Shown in pieces: positions 48,238-60,691 of a stretch of DNA of 64,000 bases. Numbering within the stretch: the first letter of the stretch is position 1; every line of letters starts with the position of its first letter. The position numbers and the translations under genes are program-made. The notes beneath the pieces are model-generated. The model made no database searches, was not told the DNA's origin, and was given only the letters and a program-made list of their open reading frames with translations. Origin of the DNA: Sepiola atlantica (taxonomy: Eukaryota; Mollusca; Cephalopoda; Sepiida; Sepiolidae); the NCBI GenBank assembly GCA_963556195.1, contig OY744519.1:110897145-110961144 (forward strand), written 5' to 3'.

Positions 48238-48745
48238 ATGCCTCCTTGGGCATCTCCCCCTTAACTATCTTCTCAATTCAATTGTTAAAAAAAAATTGAA
48301 CTCTTAGTACATTATCGATATCCAGATCAAATTCTGATAAATATTTCATTTGACAACTCCCAAAAGTGCCCCCTCAATTTCTTCCTCCTACCACTTTCTC
48401 TGAATTCATCCCACCTCATCTTAAACTGATCCACGTTATTGCTGTTATTAATCCGATCTGGCAACTTATTCCAAAAACATATTACTCCTTGAACAAAAAA
48501 ACTTAACTGGTTAACATATCTAGTTTTTGAAAACTGCCTTGACTATAACCTTCCAGATCTAGGAGAAATACTAAAATAATGCTCACCATAGTTAGAAATG
48601 ACATTACTTATCTTGAAAGTCTCAATCATATCACCTCTCATTCTTCTCTCCAGCAAAGTAGTCAATCCCAATTCATGTGTTGGACTAATCATAGTTATAT
48701 TCCTTGATTTCTTACTTACACTAAGAGTTAACTCCCTTGTTTACT
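48238..48745 (-). pseudogene. LINE reverse transcriptase C-terminus (third family)
   Basis: The minus-strand frame reads GLTTLLERRMRGDMIETFKI, NYGEHYFSISPRSGRL*SRQ, VNQLSFFVQGVICFWNKLPD and NVDQFKMRWDEFRES, then a 3' UTR ending in AACAAACAAATAATAA. The order 'RRxRGDMIETFKI ... FFxQxVxxxWNxLPxxV ... FKxxxD' is the C-terminus of CR1/jockey-like reverse transcriptases. It carries an in-frame stop and is 5'-truncated. Confidence 0.85.
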
Positions 48746-48899
48746 TAGGATTGGGAAATTATTCAAAAATGAAGAAATAAGACATAATAAAAATTGTTCT
48801 CATTCAATAATCTTTCTTAAATTTGTTAAAACTTAAAAAGAAAAAATATAATTAGCATTACCTGATAAGCAAACTTGTAGAAAATAAATACCTACACAC

Positions 48900-49905
<1,006 letters not shown>

Positions 49906-49911
49906 TCATCA

Positions 49912-50368
49912 TTTGGATTATTCTGACTACTGTTTTTTTATCTTAGATGTTATACTCACAATATTTCGGCCGATGTAACCTCTGACTATCTTCAGATGCA
50001 TCTTATCGAACTCGGGAATCTGTATGTTTAACTCAGGAATTTGTACGGAATTTCGAACGGAACCCTTTATTTAATCCACGGGAGTAGCATCAGACATGAC
50101 AAGGTAGAAGTCTTAAGTAATTTGTAATTGTATTCGATACTGAGGATTGAGCCGTCAATCTCCAAAAGACTGATTATTACTTAGCACTTTTATCCGTTAA
50201 ACTATGGGTCCTTGCAAACAGATTCCCAAGTTTGACAAGACGCACTTAAAGAAGGTCAGAGGTTACATCGGTCGAAACGTTCTGAGTATAACATCCAAAA
50301 TGAGAACAGTTGTCTGTATAATCCAAATAATACAAATTATCAATCATTATCTAATAAATTCTGAAACA
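49912..50368. mobile_element. foldback dimer of OR-type SINE
   Basis: A minus-strand SINE with head (49912 to about 50213) is joined through GGGTCCTTGCAAA to a headless plus-strand copy (about 50218-50368, with AAGAAGGTCAGAGG, GGTCGAAACGTTCTG). The plus arm ends in (TTA)n (50370-50424). The 93-codon frame here is not a gene. Confidence 0.85.
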
Positions 50369-50424
<56 letters not shown>

Positions 50425-50429
50425 GTCGT

Positions 50430-51115
50430 TGCTGTTATTCTCAATAATTATGGTAAAAATGAATGAAAGAAATGGCTCCATATAAAATGAGGGTAACGTG
50501 TTAAACTTTTCTTAATTTCGGATTAAAATCTATTCATCTGCATTATTTCTTACATGAAACTATCAGATTCATATAAAAAGGAAATAATCTTTTTCTTTTC
50601 GAGTGTCTGTCAGCCGTGTGGTTTTGTCATAGCCAAATCAGTGGTGATTTCTCAAGGGGGAAACTCATATCTTCATTGCTTTCAGTGGTTGTAAAGAACA
50701 AAGTCACATAAAATGCTATTTGATTCTTGTTTGCTTCTGAGGTAGATCTTTAGTATTTTCAACTTATTTTAGAAGAATAAGCAGATTATAAAATAAATGA
50801 ATTCTTCCACATAAAACTCATTAAAACTTGTGAATAGACAGTGACAGACAAGATTTTTACCAAGAGATTCTCTTTAGGATTTAAAAGGAATCTCTATATC
50901 TGAACTATAAATAAATCAAATACTATTTTGTAAACAATGAATGTTTGGTTTGTCTTTATTACCGGGTATCAGCTATTTTGGGATTATTTAATGCCAAAAT
51001 ATACATATTGTAAACGATTAATTGTAGAGAATTCGTTGCACACATGTTGCTATTTTACCTATAGCGAGAAGGAGAACTTGTTCTCATTCCTTTCCAATAG
51101 GTATTAGTGTGTACG
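50430..51115. other. no recognisable feature
   Basis: Nothing supported. Confidence 0.5.
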
Positions 51116-51119
51116 TTTT

Positions 51120-51480
51120 TTTCCTATTCAGGTCATCACTTATCAAGGCCAGGAGCCACTCAAGGATAAGAGTTAATGAGACGGAAATGATTATCAGCCG
51201 AAAGATGAGCAACACCATGGGAGTACGAAGATTGATCAATTGTATGAACTGCATTTGATTACTTATGAGGCGGTCTATGACAAGAATTTGTTAACATTGG
51301 ATTTGAAGACAACACAGTTCTAATCAGTAGGGAAGCAGTTTCGTAGTAATGTGTTCTACAGGTGGGAAGCCCTTGCAAAGAAGCTCTGTCCATGTAAATT
51401 CTGCCTGATGCTAGAAATGCAATAAATCTGATTGCATTCGAACTTGTCATAGCCAATTCCATAGTCTGCAATAGTATTTA
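51120..51480 (-). pseudogene. LINE 3' end, as at 4.75 kb
   Basis: Reverse complement of the 4753-5272 tail: CACTTATCAAGGCCAGGAGC, CTCAAGGATAAGAGTTAATG, then GGTGGGAAGCCCTTGCAAAG and TCTGTCCATG. Frames are broken. Confidence 0.8.
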
Positions 51481-51924
51481 TTAGGCCAATCACACACCAG
51501 ACAGAATACTTATATCATTGGCCAAGAGAGTGCTGAATTTAATTATAGACTTTTTAGGTTGAAGCCTAGGGTGCTGAAATTTGGAGTGAGAGATTTTCTT
51601 TAATTCTGATTAAGAAAGTCTTCCAACTGAAGGTGAGGGGTTGGGAAAAGCGTCACAAGTGGAACAGCCCATGGCGTTTCCTCATCTAAATCTAGCAGTT
51701 AACAAAAAAGAAATTAACTAATTTAGTCCACCAGAATATCATTGGCCAATGAGAATGGACTTGAATTGACGGAACCCATGAACAGAATAAAAAGGACTCG
51801 GTCACTTGTTTTACGACAGATAAATCCTTTTTGTGTTATTTAGTACCGTACACAATACCTATTATAACGATTTATACAATTGATTGAAAACAACTTGCTA
51901 TTTTACACAGCTATTTTATGCATA

Positions 51925-52330
51925 GTCTATCAAGCATGTGTATGCAGTGTGACGATGTATGGAGGTGAAACCTGGCAAGTAAGGGTTGAGGATGAGTAAT
52001 GTGAGGCTTAGATCTGATGACCTCAGAGGAAGATTAAATCTGGACTATAGTTAGATGTATGCAGAACAGGAGACTTTGATAGTATGGCTATGTGGAAAGA
52101 ATAGATGAGAGGGATTTGGTTAGTAGATGTAGAATAGTTGAGGTAGCAGGGTCAAATAGTAGGGGAAGCCAAAGAAAAAGATGGAAGAAAGTGATAAGGA
52201 TGGATATGAGAGAAAGGAGGATAAATGAAGATCTGGCTAGAGATTAATTTAGAAGTCAATTTCTAAAAGCGGTCCAACACATGCCAACATATAAAATTGA
52301 TGTTAAACCGAAGAGGAAGGAGAAGACGGT
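51925..52330 (+). pseudogene. LINE C-terminus, second copy of the 46.7-kb family
   Basis: Shares TGTATGCAGTGTGACGATGT, GACCTCAGAGGAAGATTAAA, GTTGAGGTAGCAGG, AAGTGATAAGGATGGA and TTTCTAAAAGCGGTCCAA with 46790-47200. It lacks the segment encoding RCMERNNVRMIRW. The tail runs into (GGT)n (52330-52360). Confidence 0.85.
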
Positions 52331-52360
52331 GGTGGTGGTGGTGGTGGTGGTGGTGGTGGC

Positions 52361-55300
52361 AATGCAAAGAGGCGTTCACAAAAAATCTGTGTGTTTCAGG
52401 CAAACCTACCCTGTAGTCTCCTTGCGTACACATGCTTAGCTTTAAGCCTATACCAATAAACTTGAAGCAGTCTTTTCATACAAAGTATGTTTTTAGATAC
52501 TCTATGTCCATACCTACGTACACAATACTTTTCTTCTAAAGAAAAAACAAATTAAAACAAATTATTTAATTAACAAGTAATTGCTCCTCACTTTTTTTCC
52601 CCCCAGAAAAAAAAAAAATGCAAGGCCTGACACAAACATTTTTCGAAATGTATTTTTCATAGTCAATGCCCAATTGTTGATGTGATTTTAAACTGCTTGA
52701 ACCGAATGCATACAGGGCTATGAGGCAAAGAAGAGGAGAGCTAATTTATTACTTGACTGAGCACAATTTCTCAAGAATTTTAGCTTCCTCATGAGAGAAT
52801 CGAGAAATTGCATACCCAGAAGATAGCTACCACGTATTTGAAAAAAAACATAACAAAAAAACTAACACACACACACACACACACACACTACTCAAACAGA
52901 AATTAAGCGGATCATTTGCCTTTTAATGTAATGTTATTAAAAAGTCCTTACTTGAAAAGTGGAATTTTCTTTGAGTTAAAAAAATTTTTTGTCAGAATTT
53001 GGCTAAATAATAAAAATCACAAAAGCTCTTTAGTATCAAATTTATCATAAACAAGTAAAATACTACCCGAGATCCGACGGTTATTAATCTCGCTTTAAGT
53101 ATTCTTTGTAAATGCATAACTTACATTAAATATCCTTAATATAAATCGATTGTAATTTTAAAACCTAATAGTTTTCATTTAAATTACCTTCCTTAAAAAT
53201 GAATGAACATAATATTAAAAAAAATGTTTTTGTAATTTATCCTTTTGTTTTTATTAAATCAATGCAATTAATTACTGTTATTATCAGCAAAACTATTGCA
53301 TATATACATAATAAAATAGAACAATAAACTTACAAATGAATAACACGAATATTAATCTTTTATAAACTGTTTAAAAAATAGTAATGCAAATTAGGCACAC
53401 AAGTAGATGTGGTTGGGTCTTTACTTTCTACTATATATACAGTATTAAAAAAGAGTATGTTGTTTTATTGATTTAAATACCAGTGAGCCGTTTTGATGGT
53501 AATATAGGTGTGGTAAATGAAAAAAAAAACTTTCACATTTATTTATTTAGAAGATGTCTAACATAATTCATTATTTACACTTTTCGGAGTTGTTTGTTGT
53601 TATGTTCATAATGGTGGTCTGTTGTAGTCTTTAAGTGTCTTTTGTTACAGTCAACGACCTTCTAGAAATTTTGAGCCGAACGATCATACAACAAGCAAAA
53701 CATTTAATAACGTAAATAACAACAACATCACATCATAGAAATATCAAACTAGAATAGCCATGTCAACATAAATGATGAAGAGAAATGTTACATTTTAGAA
53801 TCAAGTGTAGAAAAAAGGCAACATTTTTATATAATAACTATAATGGGTAAAATTAATTCCCTGAACAAAACAATTTTTCACCACTTTTATATCTCCTTAC
53901 AAAGATTAAAATCAAGATATAATGATACTAAACCTCATTCCAAATATTTATCAAAATCCATTACAAGATTTTGATTCTAGAAAATGTTTAAAATGTAAGG
54001 CTTTAGGGTCTTAAGAAGAAATTGGAATTCCGGGAATCTTGCTTAATTGATGTCTAATGACTATAGATCAAATTTAATGCAAATCTGAAATATATTAATT
54101 TTCACATGGGAGGTTTTGTCTATATTATATCCCTTAAAACCCTTTAAAATACTACAAAGAACCTGAAATTTGGGGAATATTTATTAATTGATGTCTAACA
54201 CCTATAGTTAAAATTTCACAAAAATGGGATGTATTTGAATTTTCACAAAAGGCTTCCACCCCTCTTTCTTCCCTTTGCATAAAACTAAATACAACCTACA
54301 TTACCTATCCTTATGCCTATCAGCTGTATTCAAAATTGATAATAATCGGTTTAGGAGTGAATGCTATAGATATAAGCATAATTAAATGTATATAGAGATA
54401 ACAATTCTTTACATTCAAACAATGACCTTTTTACATCACCAGTTTCTTTTCGGATATTATTTTGTGAAATTTATTTTTGAATGTGATTGGCTAAAAATAA
54501 AAACGTACTGTCATATATAGGGATTGAACTCATAGCCTTATGACACCGTTCTGCTTAATACAGCCCCTTACCCTTATTCCCCTCTCCCACTACTTCTCAT
54601 CCGCATACGTAGTGATTGGATGCACATACATGCTTATGCAAATAGATTTCAAAACATTTTCAATTGTATTCATTAAGAATGGATGGAAATTTAGTTTATT
54701 TCATAGGTGTCAAGAAGCGGTAAAATTAAATCTAGAGATATCTGACTAAAATTAGCCTGGAAATGTATGAACTCTTTAAGGTCAGAAGCACCTAAATGCG
54801 CCTGAAAGCTTCATACCCTTACAGATCGGGTAGCACTGTCTCAATATATAGCATAAACAATCATCACATAATCAACTAGAGGTGCCATCTAACTTAAACG
54901 AATTTTATTGAACATTGACTTCAACGACTTAAGATCTGATGTTAAATACCGGTTTTATATATAGAGTGAAAAAAAAATCACCGAAACTCAGTATTACAAA
55001 ATAAGCTGATATATTTTTTATTGCATCTTTAAAGTCTATCTTCATTGGTATGTAGTTAAGCTAAAACAAAATCGAAGAAGCACAAAGGATGTATATGTTC
55101 GCATTCTTGATATGAGAGAAAAATGTCAGTTTACTTTTGTAATATTGAGTTCCAGTGAGTCTTTCATCCTATATGTAAAACCATTATTAATCTGACATGA
55201 TTTGGTGCCGTGAACAGGATATTCGTTTTGTGATGGCTTTATTTGTCTCATTTAACTATTTAAAAATGATCTTTCTCCGTTCCTCTCTCTAACAATCACG

Positions 55301-56210
55301 TCATTTTGTTTGACCAATGATGGCTCCTATTTCTCAATTCCACTTTATTTTTTCACACACATCTCGTTTTGTATTAATAGCCTAACACAAGAAATATATG
55401 CATTTTTCAATACACTGCAATAACATTTATTACATGATAAACTATAGGCATCATCTACCGTAGGAACAACTGTCATTAAAATTTGACTCCAATAACCTTA
55501 CAGCTGAAATCTCTTTAGATGTGATAGAGTTAACAGTTGAAATATCTTTCTGACTAACATTTTATTAAAATCAAAATATTTTTAAAACTTATAGGATTGG
55601 AAAACTCCATGATTTGGTAGAACGTAATTTGGGATGGCATTTCTGATATTCCAACAAAGTCTGGCAGAATTGTGATGAATTGCTGAAACATCATGTGTCT
55701 ATGATAATGAAGCTTCGGCCTTCAAACCATGCTGATTCAGGGATTATTTATCTGATGATGGCTTTATTGAAAATACTGTTGCCGATTTTACAAAAGTAAA
55801 TAGTTGCATAAACCTATTATGATATCACATATAATGTATATGCTTATCAACATTAAGATTCTAAATTACTGAAAACATAAATAAATTATAAACTAATTAT
55901 TAAATTATGAGAAAAAAAAAGGTTAAATAAGAAGTGTATTGTTTATTCTTGTATTAAGAAAATCAAACATTCAATCTCCATCAAACAAATAAACAGTTTC
56001 ATAACACGCCATCTTGAACGTGTCCAAATATTACCCAGAATTAATTTTACTCTTTAATGGAAACTTTACAAAGGATAACAAACAAATATTCCAATTAGTA
56101 GAGAAATTGAATTTTCAATAGAAAAACTGGAAATGGCAATACAAGTATACAGGTCAATCTTTCTATACCATACCTGCACTTAAATTATTGCAAAGTGCTT
56201 CAGACACACA
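52361..56210. other. no gene recognised
   Basis: Contains (CA)n at about 52864-52888. A weak minus-strand tRNA-like block (B box GAGTTCAATCCC on the minus strand, about 54520-54535) may be an old SINE head. The 69-codon frame 54540-54749 has no recognised motif. Confidence 0.4.
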
Positions 56211-56360
<150 letters not shown>

Positions 56361-56431
56361 GGATAATACAAAGATCAAGAATTATATTAGATCCTATCAA
56401 GATACGGTGAAGCTCAATATAGTGAATAGAG

Positions 56432-56640
56432 CATATATATATATATATATATATAGACAAATTATTTATTTAAAAACTATATGTTACATATTTCAGAGAC
56501 GTACCGCGGTTTCATCGAGATGGACTGACCTTTTATCCTTTAAAAAGCCGTTCTAGTCTATTCAAATCATCAGCGATTCACGATATGCAAACAACACAAA
56601 GAAATTTCTTTATGTTGTTTTCATATTGATTGATATCAAT
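56432..56640 (-). mobile_element. possible SINE with hammerhead-like 3' half
   Basis: On the minus strand CGCTGATGATTTGAATAGAC is followed about 50 bases later by GATGAAACCGCGGTACGTC and TCTGAAATATG, then an AT-rich tail and (AT)n. The GAAAC...ACGTC part matches a hammerhead 3' half. Stem II would be unusually long. No clear tRNA head. Confidence 0.35.
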
Positions 56641-56654
56641 GATTCTTCCTTAAA

Positions 56655-56694
56655 CTGACGATTCCCATAAGGATGAAACGTATACGTATGTAGA
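56655..56694 (+). ncRNA. hammerhead ribozyme copy, stem I eroded
   Basis: CTGACGA (56655-56661), stem II TTCC...GGA, GAAA (56675-56678), CGTATACG (56679-56686), TA (56687-56688) and TGTAGA (56689-56694). The core is intact, but the 5' strand of stem I (CTTAAA) no longer pairs. Confidence 0.6.
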
Positions 56695-56958
56695 TAACAA
56701 AATATTTATAATTAATTATTTGTCGCCCCAAACTAGGTCAGGCTCGGTAGTGAGTAGTATTTACATAGCCGTCATCGTGGCTTAAATGAAATGTTACTTT
56801 TAAAAGTCGAACTCTCTCCGACAGCTGCCTTTAAGTAGGATTAATCATTCGCTGATTTACCGAGTTGTTGACGGCGGCCGTGAGGGCAAAAACTTTGGAA
56901 TTTGAGTTTGAAATATAACTCGTGTTCTGGGGTTGGCGACCGGTGTGAATAATTATTC

Positions 56959-57004
56959 TCTACACGGACGATTCCCGTAAGGATGAAATGTATACGTCTG
57001 TAGA
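56959..57004 (+). ncRNA. hammerhead ribozyme copy, one core change
   Basis: Stem I TCTACA (56959-56964) pairs perfectly with TGTAGA (56999-57004). The core reads CGGACGA instead of CTGACGA, one substitution at an invariant U. GAAA (56985-56988), the stem III pair TGTATACG and TC at the cleavage site are intact. Probably inactive as it stands. Confidence 0.7.
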
Positions 57005-57049
57005 TAAAAACAAATATGACTTATCGTGCACCTTACCCCATATATATAT

Positions 57050-57295
57050 TGTTGTAGACCCGTGCTAGGGGTCACAAAGATAACAACCACAAATTGTGAC
57101 AGGTTAAAATATACAATGTATTTATTCATAGCAATACAGTAACGTCACTAAATGTGGTAGGAGATGACCAGATTCCTACCATGCGGTAAAACATGAATAG
57201 GAATGTCCTCTGTTTGAGTCTTTGCAACCATGGTATTTATTATAGATGGTTGCTTCCATTAGTTCTTCAATAGGGGTGATTTGTACCTCACAACA
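57050..57295 (-). mobile_element. candidate solo LTR
   Basis: A 246-bp block with termini TGTTGT...ACAACA sits inside an (AT)n tract with TATAT on both sides. Read on the minus strand it starts TGTTGTGAGG, contains TATAATAAA, then AATAAA about 50 bp from the end, and finishes CTACAACA. This fits an LTR, but the target duplication is uninformative in AT repeats and no internal retroelement is present. Confidence 0.45.
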
Positions 57296-57542
57296 TATAT
57301 ATATATATATATAATCGTACGCGGCAGAGAGTAGCTTGAGTTGAGTTAAAGGAACAGAAATACTTGAGAAAGGGGTGATATTCCCAAAATAATATTATAT
57401 TCCGGCTTCACTCTCATGATCAAGATGTACTAGCAAATCAGATTCACGTATAAAAAAATCGCCTTTTTATTCAGTATTCAGTTTTCCTTCTTATAACCAG
57501 ATATATTTCCGCATTGTTATTAGCCCTCTTTAAATTATCTCT

Positions 57543-57546
<4 letters not shown>

Positions 57547-57595
<49 letters not shown>
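57547..57595. repeat. (AT)n microsatellite
   Basis: About 24 AT units at the 3' side of the minus-strand SINE that follows. Confidence 0.95.
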
Positions 57596-57598
<3 letters not shown>

Positions 57599-57731
57599 AT
57601 CCACATACAGACTGTTTCGATGTATCACAGTTCTTCAGTGCGGCTAGACCAGTTAGTGCCTCAAGCCGGGATTGAAACTCAACAGTCGAGCTGACAGTCG
57701 GCGCCCCTACCCCTACGCTATCATACAACAC
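57596..57731 (-). mobile_element. tRNA-headed SINE with hammerhead-like tail
   Basis: Minus strand: A-box-like GATAGCGTAGGGGTAGGGGC (57722-57703), B-box-like GAGTTTCAATCCCGG (57680-57666), then CTGAAGA (57638-57632), a weak hairpin, GAAA (57618-57615), CAGTC and TGTATGTGG, ending in (AT)n. The order matches the other ribozyme-bearing SINEs, but stem II is weak. Confidence 0.6.
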
Positions 57732-57839
57732 TGACTGAAAGTAAGTGATATCTCAATGTAAACATTGTCAAGTGCGGGGAGCTAGAATTAGTTTTACTGA
57801 ATGAACTATGCCTTAAAGCTAACAACAGTTGGCGATATC

Positions 57840-58130
57840 CTTACAAATAAGCTCTACCCAAAGTGTAATAAAAAATAATCATATATATAATTATTGTTTC
57901 AAGGATATCAAGGGGGACAGTATCCCGGATATCAAAGAAAATTCTAATATAAAGTAAATTTGTTGACCGCCTTGATTCTGTTGTTGGCATTCTTGCAGGA
58001 GGGACCACGTAATGGTTGCCAACATCCCTAAGTAAAAGTGGTATTATGGAATCGACTGGATTCGAACATGGCACACCCAGGTCGTCAGTCCGTGTTGTTA
58101 TCCACTTAAGCACCGTCACCTCATGATTCT
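57840..58130 (-). mobile_element. tRNA-headed SINE (another type)
   Basis: Minus strand: A-box-like GGTGCTTAAGTGGATAACA (58114-58096) and B-box-like CATGTTCGAATCCAGTC (58070-58054), then a body with GGTCCCTCCTGCAAGAATGC. The 92-codon frame across it is not a gene. Confidence 0.65.
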
Positions 58131-58173
58131 AATATGATAGGGGATGATCAATATTACAAATAGAACATAAATA

Positions 58174-58613
58174 AAGTTAGGAAATATATAAAGAATATAT
58201 AAAAAAAAAAACACAAAATTAGTATTTAAAATTGAACACGGGATTGTTTATTTTATATGTTCACTGGAAGAGTGTTAAACCCTTATACTCGGACATTTCA
58301 AAGTAATAAACTGACGCAGTATTGATATTCCACTTATAAAATAAAGTCATTTTGTTGTATTTACTATGAGAAAAAATTATAATATATATAGTCAGAAAAT
58401 GACTTTCATAACATGTGTCGGATACTTCTTAATGTTAATGGATAGAAAATGGTAAAACATGTACCGATATGTATCTAATGAGAAGTGTATTACTTTGAAA
58501 TGTCTGGGAATAAGGGTTTAAAACTCTTCCAATGAACATATAAAATAAACAATCCTATGTTCAATTTTGAATAATAATTTTTTAATATATATTCTTTATA
58601 TATTTTCTAACTT
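58174..58613. repeat. palindromic (foldback) element
   Basis: The left arm (58174-58308) begins AAGTTAGGAAATATATAAAG and includes GATTGTTTATTTTATATGTT. The right arm (58489-58613) is its inverted copy, ending TATATATTTTCTAACTT. Arms are about 85-90 percent alike by eye, and the loop is about 180 bp. No transposase is present. Confidence 0.85.
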
Positions 58614-58630
58614 ATATATTTTATTTATCT

Positions 58631-58962
58631 TCCTCCCACAAGGTAAGATGTGACACAAGGTCGGGAAAGTGGGATTTGTAAAGCCAGCGCCCGAGAAGGT
58701 AAGCACTCTGGCCTACAAAAAATGCCTGGGCAGCCCCGTCGGCATTCCCCGGTAGGGGCGCCTCAGGCGATTAGCAATAAACTAACCCCTTCTCAAAGGG
58801 TGAGAAGGCAACGCCTAGGAGGGTGGACCTCCTAGAACTGCACAGGACAGACCCATAGACCGGTGTAAATCAAGCCCTGAAGGCCAAGACAATATCAGTC
58901 TATGGGGTGCAGTATCCATCGGAACAGATACTACACTTTGATCTTGGCCAAAAGGCCAAGAA
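58631..58962 (-). mobile_element. U2 snRNA-headed repeat
   Basis: The minus strand starts at 58962 with TTCTTGGCCTTTTGGCCAAG and ATCAAAGTGTAGTATCTGTTC (U2 5' end), continues with CATAGACTGATATTGTCTTG, and ends near CTTACCTTGTGGGAGGAAG. TATTTAT-like sequence flanks both sides. About 330 bp; longer than the 44.7-kb copy. Confidence 0.85.
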
Positions 58963-59014
58963 ATAGTATTTATTTACTCCTCTCCAAAAGTTAGGCACAA
59001 GGCCAGTTTTATCT

Positions 59015-59348
59015 TACTCCCACAAGTAAGATGTGACCCAAGGTCGGGTCGGGAAAGTGGAGTTTGAAAAGCCAGCGCCCGAGAGGTGAGCACTCTGGCC
59101 ATTAAAAATTGCTTGGGCAGCAGCGTCGGCATTCCCCGGTAGGGGCGCCTCAGGCAGTAAGCAATGAACTTACTCCTCCCCAAAGAGGGAAGGCGAAGTC
59201 TGGGAGGATGGACCTCCTAGAACTGCACAGAACAGACCCATAGACAGGCGTAAATCCAGCCCCGAAGGCCAAGACAATACAAGTCTATGGGGTGCAGTAT
59301 CCATCGGAACAGATACTACACTTTGATCTTGGCCAAAAGGCCAAGAAG
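59015..59348 (-). mobile_element. U2 snRNA-headed repeat
   Basis: A second minus-strand copy, with the U2-like head at 59348-59306 and the same body. It is separated by about 50 bp from the copy at 58631-58962, in the same orientation. The two copies are similar but differ at many sites, so they look like separate insertions or an old tandem duplication. Confidence 0.85.
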
Positions 59349-59349
59349 T

Positions 59350-60620
59350 TATTTAGGCAGGTGAATTCCAACGGACAACCTTCATCCTTATCTACAGATG
59401 AAGAAGAAATAGTAAGGTATGAAAATATATTTATGACAATTATAGTTTCATCACCAGAGGGAATCGTCAGGCTAAGTGCATGGAGTTCGTGTTACTGATC
59501 GTTTTTATATATCCACATGGTGTTTAGTCTTCTTAGCTAACTAATCAGATTCGTTGTTATTCCCTCCCACAGGTTAATGTTTTTTATTAGCCAATGGCTG
59601 AGGTTCTCTCAAACAAAGGTTTGGCTGACTTTTACTTGACATCTTTTTCTTTTATTTTGTTTTGTATGGATGTGAGTTTGAAATTCTAAACTTTAAAGAT
59701 CCCAAAAACCTACTAAACTGAAAAAGTGAAATAGCAAACAGTATACACAGAATAAATTTTACTTTAGCATAACAATATATAATTAAAATAAAATAAAATA
59801 AATAAATAAATAAACAAAACCAACACTTAAAATAGCAAGAAATAACAAAATAAATCGAAATGAAACTATTCTAACCATGCACATGTTGAAATTAGGTTAC
59901 TTATTAATTTGACACATGGTATCAATAGAACATGACTGCTCGACTTCAGGGTGGGTAACGTGTGCTATATTTAGCTTAATTTAGTTTAATTAAAAAAATC
60001 CCTTCCTGAAAATTCATATAAATCCGATTTTCATGAAATGTTAAGATATTAGATAGCATTTAATAAATATTCCCAAAATGTCAGGTTTTTTTAGTATTTT
60101 AAAAAGCTGTTGCCGGACATAAATTCAATCCATAGTGATAAGTAACAAATTAATGAAGATGTATATTGAAATTGACATGGGATGAATATGTGAACAACGT
60201 TGAATATTGATAATATTAATACGTTAAAGTTTTGTCTACCTCATAACTCTAACCCATCGCTTTATATATGGCTTATCTCTTGATTGCTTCTCAAGTGGCA
60301 ATCTGTTTATGGAGTCTTTTGACAGAATTTATTTTTTTGCTTTGAATTTTCTGATTTTGAAAGGAACTGTTTCTTTAGAAAAAACGGAAAAAACGGAAAA
60401 AAGAATAATGTTTTCAATAAAAGTTTTAATATTTAAAAAATATTCACCTTCTTTTTATTGGAAAATTGAGGTTTATTTTACATAATAAAATCCATTGAAG
60501 CGGCCGATTAAACACAATTGGTTTTTACTCGTGAACAAGAAAAAAGTGAAATTTAATACGGACGAAAAAGTTGTCTTAGAAGTAGAATAAAATGTTTTAA
60601 ACAAAAAAATTCGGATTATA
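59350..60620. other. no gene; partial foldback arm at 59414
   Basis: GTATGAAAATATATTTATGA (59417-59436) with ACAATTATAG after it matches one arm of the foldback elements at 43342 and 60688. Otherwise AT-rich with nothing recognised. Confidence 0.5.
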
Positions 60621-60623
60621 TTC

Positions 60624-60626
<3 letters not shown>

Positions 60627-60687
<61 letters not shown>
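60627..60687. repeat. (AT)n microsatellite
   Basis: About 30 AT units. Confidence 0.97.

Positions 60688-60691
<4 letters not shown>

Larger units (their letters stand above)
56645..57015 (+). mobile_element. hammerhead-bearing SINE, partial dimer (310-bp period)
   Basis: A hammerhead 3' end (56655-56694) is followed by a complete unit: spacer of about 170 bp, tRNA-like head with GGCGGCCGTGAGGG (56873-56886), an ATTTGAGTTTGAAATAT segment, GGGGTTGGCGACC (56929-56941) and a second hammerhead (56959-57004). The tRNA-like part aligns with the minus-strand element at 1800-2000. The two ribozyme positions are 310 bp apart in direct orientation. Confidence 0.75.
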
